Of a DNA stretch of 64,000 bases, positions 60,075 to 64,000 are shown piece by piece. A program made the position numbers and the translations under genes. The DNA lies in assembly GCF_000165425.1 (NCBI RefSeq), contig NW_001799634.1, positions 187,328 to 251,327 on the forward strand, read 5' to 3'. The first letter of the stretch is position 1, and every line of letters begins with the position of its first letter. Origin of the DNA: Paramecium tetraurelia. Its lineage: Eukaryota; Ciliophora; Oligohymenophorea; Peniculida; Parameciidae. The notes under the pieces were generated by a model. That model saw nothing but the letters and a program-made list of their open reading frames with translations, was not told the origin of the DNA and ran no database searches.

Positions 60075-61391
60075 TCAAACAATAAAGTCGTCCTCATCAT
60101 CCTCCTCTTTATAAAAGAGATCTTACTCAAATGAGTTAAGTTAATTCATTTTTGGTTTCTTATTTGATTCCAAATTATTTTGTTGCTTTTGTTTGATAAC
60201 CATTTGATTAGTTTATGCATTTGATTGTTATTCTATTGATTTGATGTTGAATGATGTACTTCTACTTTGATTAATAGCATCAATATTAAGTGATAGATTC
60301 TACTAATTGCTTCTGGTATTGTCTTAATACTATTCATTTAAGTTAGTCTTATTATTTGAGGTTTAATTTGAATTGTAAAAAGATTTAGTAGTTGAAAGAT
60401 TCTTGATAATTTGTCCATGTTTAAGGGACAGATTGGATTTAATCAATTAAGAGGCATATTGATATTAATTAATTTTAGATTGCTTCAAATCTTTTTATGG
60501 AGTAGAATAGAAATTTTACTTTAATGCCATTTTAATTTTGTTATGATGCAAAGTAGGCACAAATTTAGAACATGATTGGGTAAATGTAGATTTAGAAATT
60601 TAGCGATAGGCATTCTCATTTAGATTATCAATCTTTTTAATTGATCTTTGTTGATTACTGTGGAAAGATGTTTGGGATTGCATTTTGTTTACTTGAGTCT
60701 GTTGTAATTAGAATAGATTGGAAAGTTGATCAAATGCAGGACGCTTATCATAATCTACTTGAAGTAAGATTTTAAGAAAATGAATATTCTCTTCACTAAG
60801 GTTATTCTGTCTACAATTGTATTCAATGTGGTAGTTGATTTGTTATTGATTTTGTTTAATCAGATAGCTGGGATCCTAGGTTCCAGTTGTTAGACAATAA
60901 AGCAATGAGCCGAACATCCAGGTTTTCATATATTAGTCTTGTTTATAATTATTGTTGTATCGTTGTTGGTATTTAATTTAGTAGAGGGAATAGCGTAGGC
61001 CAAAATCAATGGTGTAGACAGTCTTTTGATCTATGTAAAGAAAGTCTGGGTTGAAGTCATAGATTCCAAGTGTATCTAACGAATAGAGAGTATATAATTG
61101 TTTCAGATATGCGTTGAATTGATCGTTTGTAATTTTGGGGGGCATTTTAATCCAGTTGTTGCTATTAGAATAAGAAATGAGTAGATTGTTGTCATCTTCG
61201 ATTGCATCTTTGATGTAAGGGTATAATTGAATTTTTTTGATTAAGTTTTCATACATATGTGAGTCTAATTCAGATTTAGGGAAGATAGTGATGTAATAGG
61301 ATTATTTGGTTTCGTCGAATCCTCGATATAACAATTAGTAAGAGAAGTCTAAAGAGATGGGTAGTTCAATTTAATAATTAGCGATTTGCAT
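60075..61391 (-). CDS. divergent kinase-fold protein, probable pseudokinase
   Basis: A single exon of 438 codons from ATG 61391 to TGA 60075 (ATG 61256 is an alternative start). A degenerate kinase C-lobe is visible: LYSLDTLGIYDFNPDFLYID where HRDLKPEN should be (Asp and Pro kept; His, Arg, Lys and Asn lost), TIDFGLRY for DFG, MKTWMFGSLLYCLTTG for the DxWSxG helix and ILLQVDYDKRPAFDQL near the end of the domain. The N-lobe lacks a clear glycine loop and VAIK lysine. The ~170-residue tail is Ser/Asn/Gln/Lys-rich and ends in an acidic cluster (EEDDEDDFIV). Loss of these residues suggests a scaffolding rather than catalytic role. Confidence 0.7.
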
Positions 61392-61403
61392 AAATTAATA
61401 ATT

Positions 61404-63520
61404 ATGATTTTTATTTTACTTGTACAAATTACTTAGTCTTTGAGCATCTATGAATTTTTGAATCTCACTCCCTTTTAAATTCAAGAATTGAAGTTAGAAA
61501 CACTCTAGGAGTACTTTACGTCAGGTTCAATATCAGGATATGTGGGGTTGAGTGAATATTCTGAATTAATTGAAAAATTGGCAAATTCATTTCCAAATTA
61601 AGTGACATTGCAATCGTTTGGGAATACTTATCAAGGAACCTAAATAAAGACAATCAAAATCTCAGCAACCAAATCTCCCAAGTATCAAATAACAATCATC
61701 GGCATGTTACGTGGCACTACTGATTTAATCTCAGTAAACTATCTCCTTTATCAATTGTACTATATAACCATCCATTTATCCAACAAAAATCCATTTATGA
61801 TGACTCTACTATCAGACAAGCAATTGTGGATCACTCCCTTGATAAATGCAGACGGACATCAATATATAACAACCTAATTTATTTAAACTTAAACCATACC
61901 TCTCATATTTAAAAATAGAAATCCGTCCAATTCCAACCAATGTTCATAAACTGAATAAGGCGTGGATCTTTCAAGGAACTTTCAATACAAATTTGGAATC
62001 AATGAGATCGGATCATCCTCAAACAGATGCAGTCAAATCTTCAGAGGGATAAGTGCCTTTTCTGAGGCTGAGACCTTGACAATTGATAAATTAATTTAAT
62101 AAATAAGACCAAATATCATAATGGTCATGGGAGGTGATTTAGATAAGTTGGTTATTCCAGATTCCAATTCATCAACTTATTACGAATTGCTTTACTAACT
62201 ATCTAAATAATATAAGCTCAACATGGGAGATTACTAAAAGCTCTATTAGGTTGAAATTAATGGGGATTTATGTTAAAATTACATATATCAAATCAACAAA
62301 ATATGCTTCACTATTAATATTGGATAATACGCTTTAAGTCAGACAATCCTGAACTTCCAGAATCTTTTACTGGATTTTCTCACACATTACAGTCCTTCTC
62401 TTCAGTACATATATTATTTATATTATATAGAATACAGTTGGAGAAGGTATTTGATTGTAAACACGGGAAGATGCTATGTAATCAACTTGAATCCAACGAG
62501 AAAGGCTGTGTCATAATCATCTCTGTTTAAAATGTAGGTTATAATCAATTTAATGACAACATTGTGATGGACATAACTCTGAATTAAGGCGGTGAAAAAC
62601 TGTATCAGATTGATTCCTATGCTATTGTCTAGAGCATCAAGAATATAAGTGATACAAAATTAGAGAATGGCATTGCGATTGATGAAATCTCCACAGATCG
62701 AGTCTACAGATATCAAATAGTGAACAACAAAAAATTAAGTCAAAACCAAACTGTCTACTTTGTTTTCTTAATCACTCAATACGGATTCTCTTACAACTAT
62801 ATTAATACTGTTGAATCCATCAATTTAACTTTCACTCTCCAAAACACTTTACTTAATTCCTAGGTGTTTAAGACTCTGACACCCTCAGATTTGGTGGCCA
62901 AAAAGTCTAATGAATAACTTCAATAGATATTTCCTAATCGACCTGAATCCTATGTTTTGTTGATATGTTTTGGAGCTATTTCAGTCATCTTCTTTTTCTC
63001 CTGGATTATTCGAAAGATTTATCTCTGGATTTATGATCCTCATCAATTTATTGAAGAAAACAAATCTAAAAGTGGAGGATCATCTGATGAGAAGAATCTA
63101 GATCAATATCATTCTCATAATCTAGTGGAGAGTAGATTAAATACCTAAGTCAAATTCTCTTAAATTGTTCCATTCTAATCAATAAGGTAGAATGATTCCC
63201 CTCCTTTGAGTAAACCAAATGGCCAATCAACTTAATATGAAACTAAAGGAACTAATGGGAGTCAATTGTTGCCTCATCTAAATCCAATTGAAATTGAAAA
63301 TAGAGTACACAAAGCCTTGGAAATAGTGTAATCATAGGAGGATTTGGATAAATAGGAATTAGAGTAAGAGTAAGAATAACAACAGAATCAGTATAATTAC
63401 AACGTAAACTCATAACAATAAGAACATAATTTACATCAAATAGAAGAAGTACTTGTCAATAATCCAAACATTTAAAATTGTAATTAAAATGACGATTAAT
63501 TAGTTAAATTCGAGGATTGA
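61404..63520 (+). CDS. membrane-anchored, probably inactive M14 zinc-carboxypeptidase-like protein
   Basis: One intron (62405-62430) leaves 696 codons. The protein starts with a signal peptide (MIFILLVQITQSLSIYEFL), then an M14 fold: TIIGMLRGTTDL, WITPLINADGHQY, GVDLSRNFQYKFG, SNRCSQIFRGISAFSEAETLTI, NIIMVMGGDLDKLVIP, CFTINIGQ. The structural signatures VNPDG, GVDLNRNF and YRGPSPFSEPE are recognisable. The zinc ligands are not: the HxxE motif reads GMLRGTTD, the third His is Gly and the catalytic Glu (FTxE) is Asn. A beta-rich region follows, then a transmembrane helix (YVLLICFGAISVIFFFSWII) and a Gln/Glu/Asn-rich cytoplasmic tail. A receptor or binding role is more likely than proteolysis. 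Confidence 0.85.
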
Positions 63521-63564
63521 CATCATATCTATATATTATTAATTAAATTTAATCATTTTTGTGA

Positions 63565-64000
63565 TCAATTTTAATTTTCCTTGATATTTCTTAATATCGA
63601 AGGATACAATTTAACATGAGCATCAACTGCCCATACATAATCCAAATGAGCATAATCATCTATGAACTCTACTTTCATATGGGTTTAATCCAACTTATTT
63701 AACATCTTACCCAAATCATCTGTATCTGTGATGACATCCTTGGTTCCCAAATAAAAGTATTTGGGAATAGTAAAGTTCTTCAAATTATCCACTGGATATG
63801 GAGGAGGGTCTCTTTATCCATACAAGGCCTAATTCTAAGTAGCCCCGTAATCGAAGTATTGCAATTGCTTAGATCTGAAGAATTACATCCTAGAATAGAT
63901 TAACAATATCTTTACCATTATACGATATTTTTAGTTGCGCAACCTCCAGGCTCATGAGCAACCATATTACCGAAACGAGTCAAATCGATCTTATTCTTTT
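63565..64000 (-). CDS. acid lipase (lysosomal/gastric lipase family), C-terminal part
   Basis: Partial gene: TGA at 63565 and an open frame running off the right edge, with one intron (63890-63915, 26 nt). The visible ~135 residues match the C-terminal third of AB-hydrolase acid lipases: GNMVAHEPGGCATKNIVQW, QFFRSKQLQYFDYGA, FTIPKYFYLGTKDVITDTDD (catalytic Asp region), and FIDDYAHLDYVWAVDAH (catalytic His). These enzymes hydrolyse triglycerides and cholesteryl esters in acidic compartments or outside the cell. The signal peptide and catalytic Ser lie outside the window. It converges on the carboxypeptidase-like gene with a 44-bp gap. Confidence 0.88.

Noticed and set aside
1-64000. Bacterial or mitochondrial origin because of low GC
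   Set aside because: Spliceosomal mini-introns, TAA/TAG as Gln, a histone H4 gene and an intron-bearing tRNA identify nuclear ciliate DNA.
1-64000. Germline-limited internal eliminated sequences or transposons
   Set aside because: Coding regions are not interrupted by TA-bounded insertions and no transposase or terminal inverted repeat was recognised; consistent with rearranged macronuclear DNA.

Overview
The window looks like macronuclear DNA of a ciliate, most likely Paramecium. It is very AT-rich. Long protein-like frames open up only when TAA and TAG are read as glutamine and TGA as the sole stop. Nearly every gene is cut by GT...AG introns of about 19-31 nt, most of them 22-27 nt, and removing them restores recognisable domains. 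Genes are densely packed on both strands, with intergenic gaps often under 100 bp. The ciliate code and the splice models below were worked out by hand; for the multi-exon genes the spliced lengths come out divisible by three.

Layout. 1-3.4 kb (-): a partial gene and a large repeat/coiled-coil protein. 4.1-14 kb: a gene-poor stretch holding two identical intron-containing tRNA-Tyr genes in inverted orientation 8 kb apart, a GRPKK protein, a divergent protein kinase (-), and decayed gene remnants. 14.0-20.8 kb (-): a giant secreted or membrane cysteine-rich protein with about 15 DUF4215-type repeats. 21.6-24.5 kb (-): a PHD-DDT-WHIM-PHD chromatin protein of the ISWI-partner type. 25.0-26.6 kb (+): an ARMC9-like ciliary protein. 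26.7-28.1 kb (+): a Myb gene with two apparent frameshifts. 29.5-30.4 kb (-): a stomatin. 30.5-37.5 kb (+): a P-type-ATPase/guanylyl-cyclase fusion, head to head with the stomatin. 37.8-38.1 kb (-): histone H4. 38.7-49.4 kb: a possible nucleoporin-like propeller/coiled-coil protein, two Myb genes, a DUF922-like metalloprotease and several small low-complexity proteins. 49.7-51.3 kb (+): a MOK-type ciliary kinase. 51.4-53.2 kb (+): a secreted protein and a dead dual-specificity phosphatase. 53.5-55.7 kb (-): a NEK kinase fused in one reading frame to the intraflagellar transport protein IFT57. 55.7-57.0 kb (+): a VP39-fold cap 2'-O-methyltransferase. 57.7-64 kb: a low-complexity protein, an EF-hand protein, a pseudokinase, an inactive M14-carboxypeptidase-like membrane protein, and a partial acid lipase at the right edge.

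Themes. Several genes belong to cilia (ARMC9, MOK, NEK-IFT57, possibly the EF-hand and repeat proteins). Several are enzyme folds that have lost catalytic residues (phosphatase, carboxypeptidase, kinase). Two are domain fusions (ATPase-cyclase, known in ciliates; NEK-IFT57, which I do not recognise as described). No mobile element, CRISPR array or prokaryotic operon is visible.
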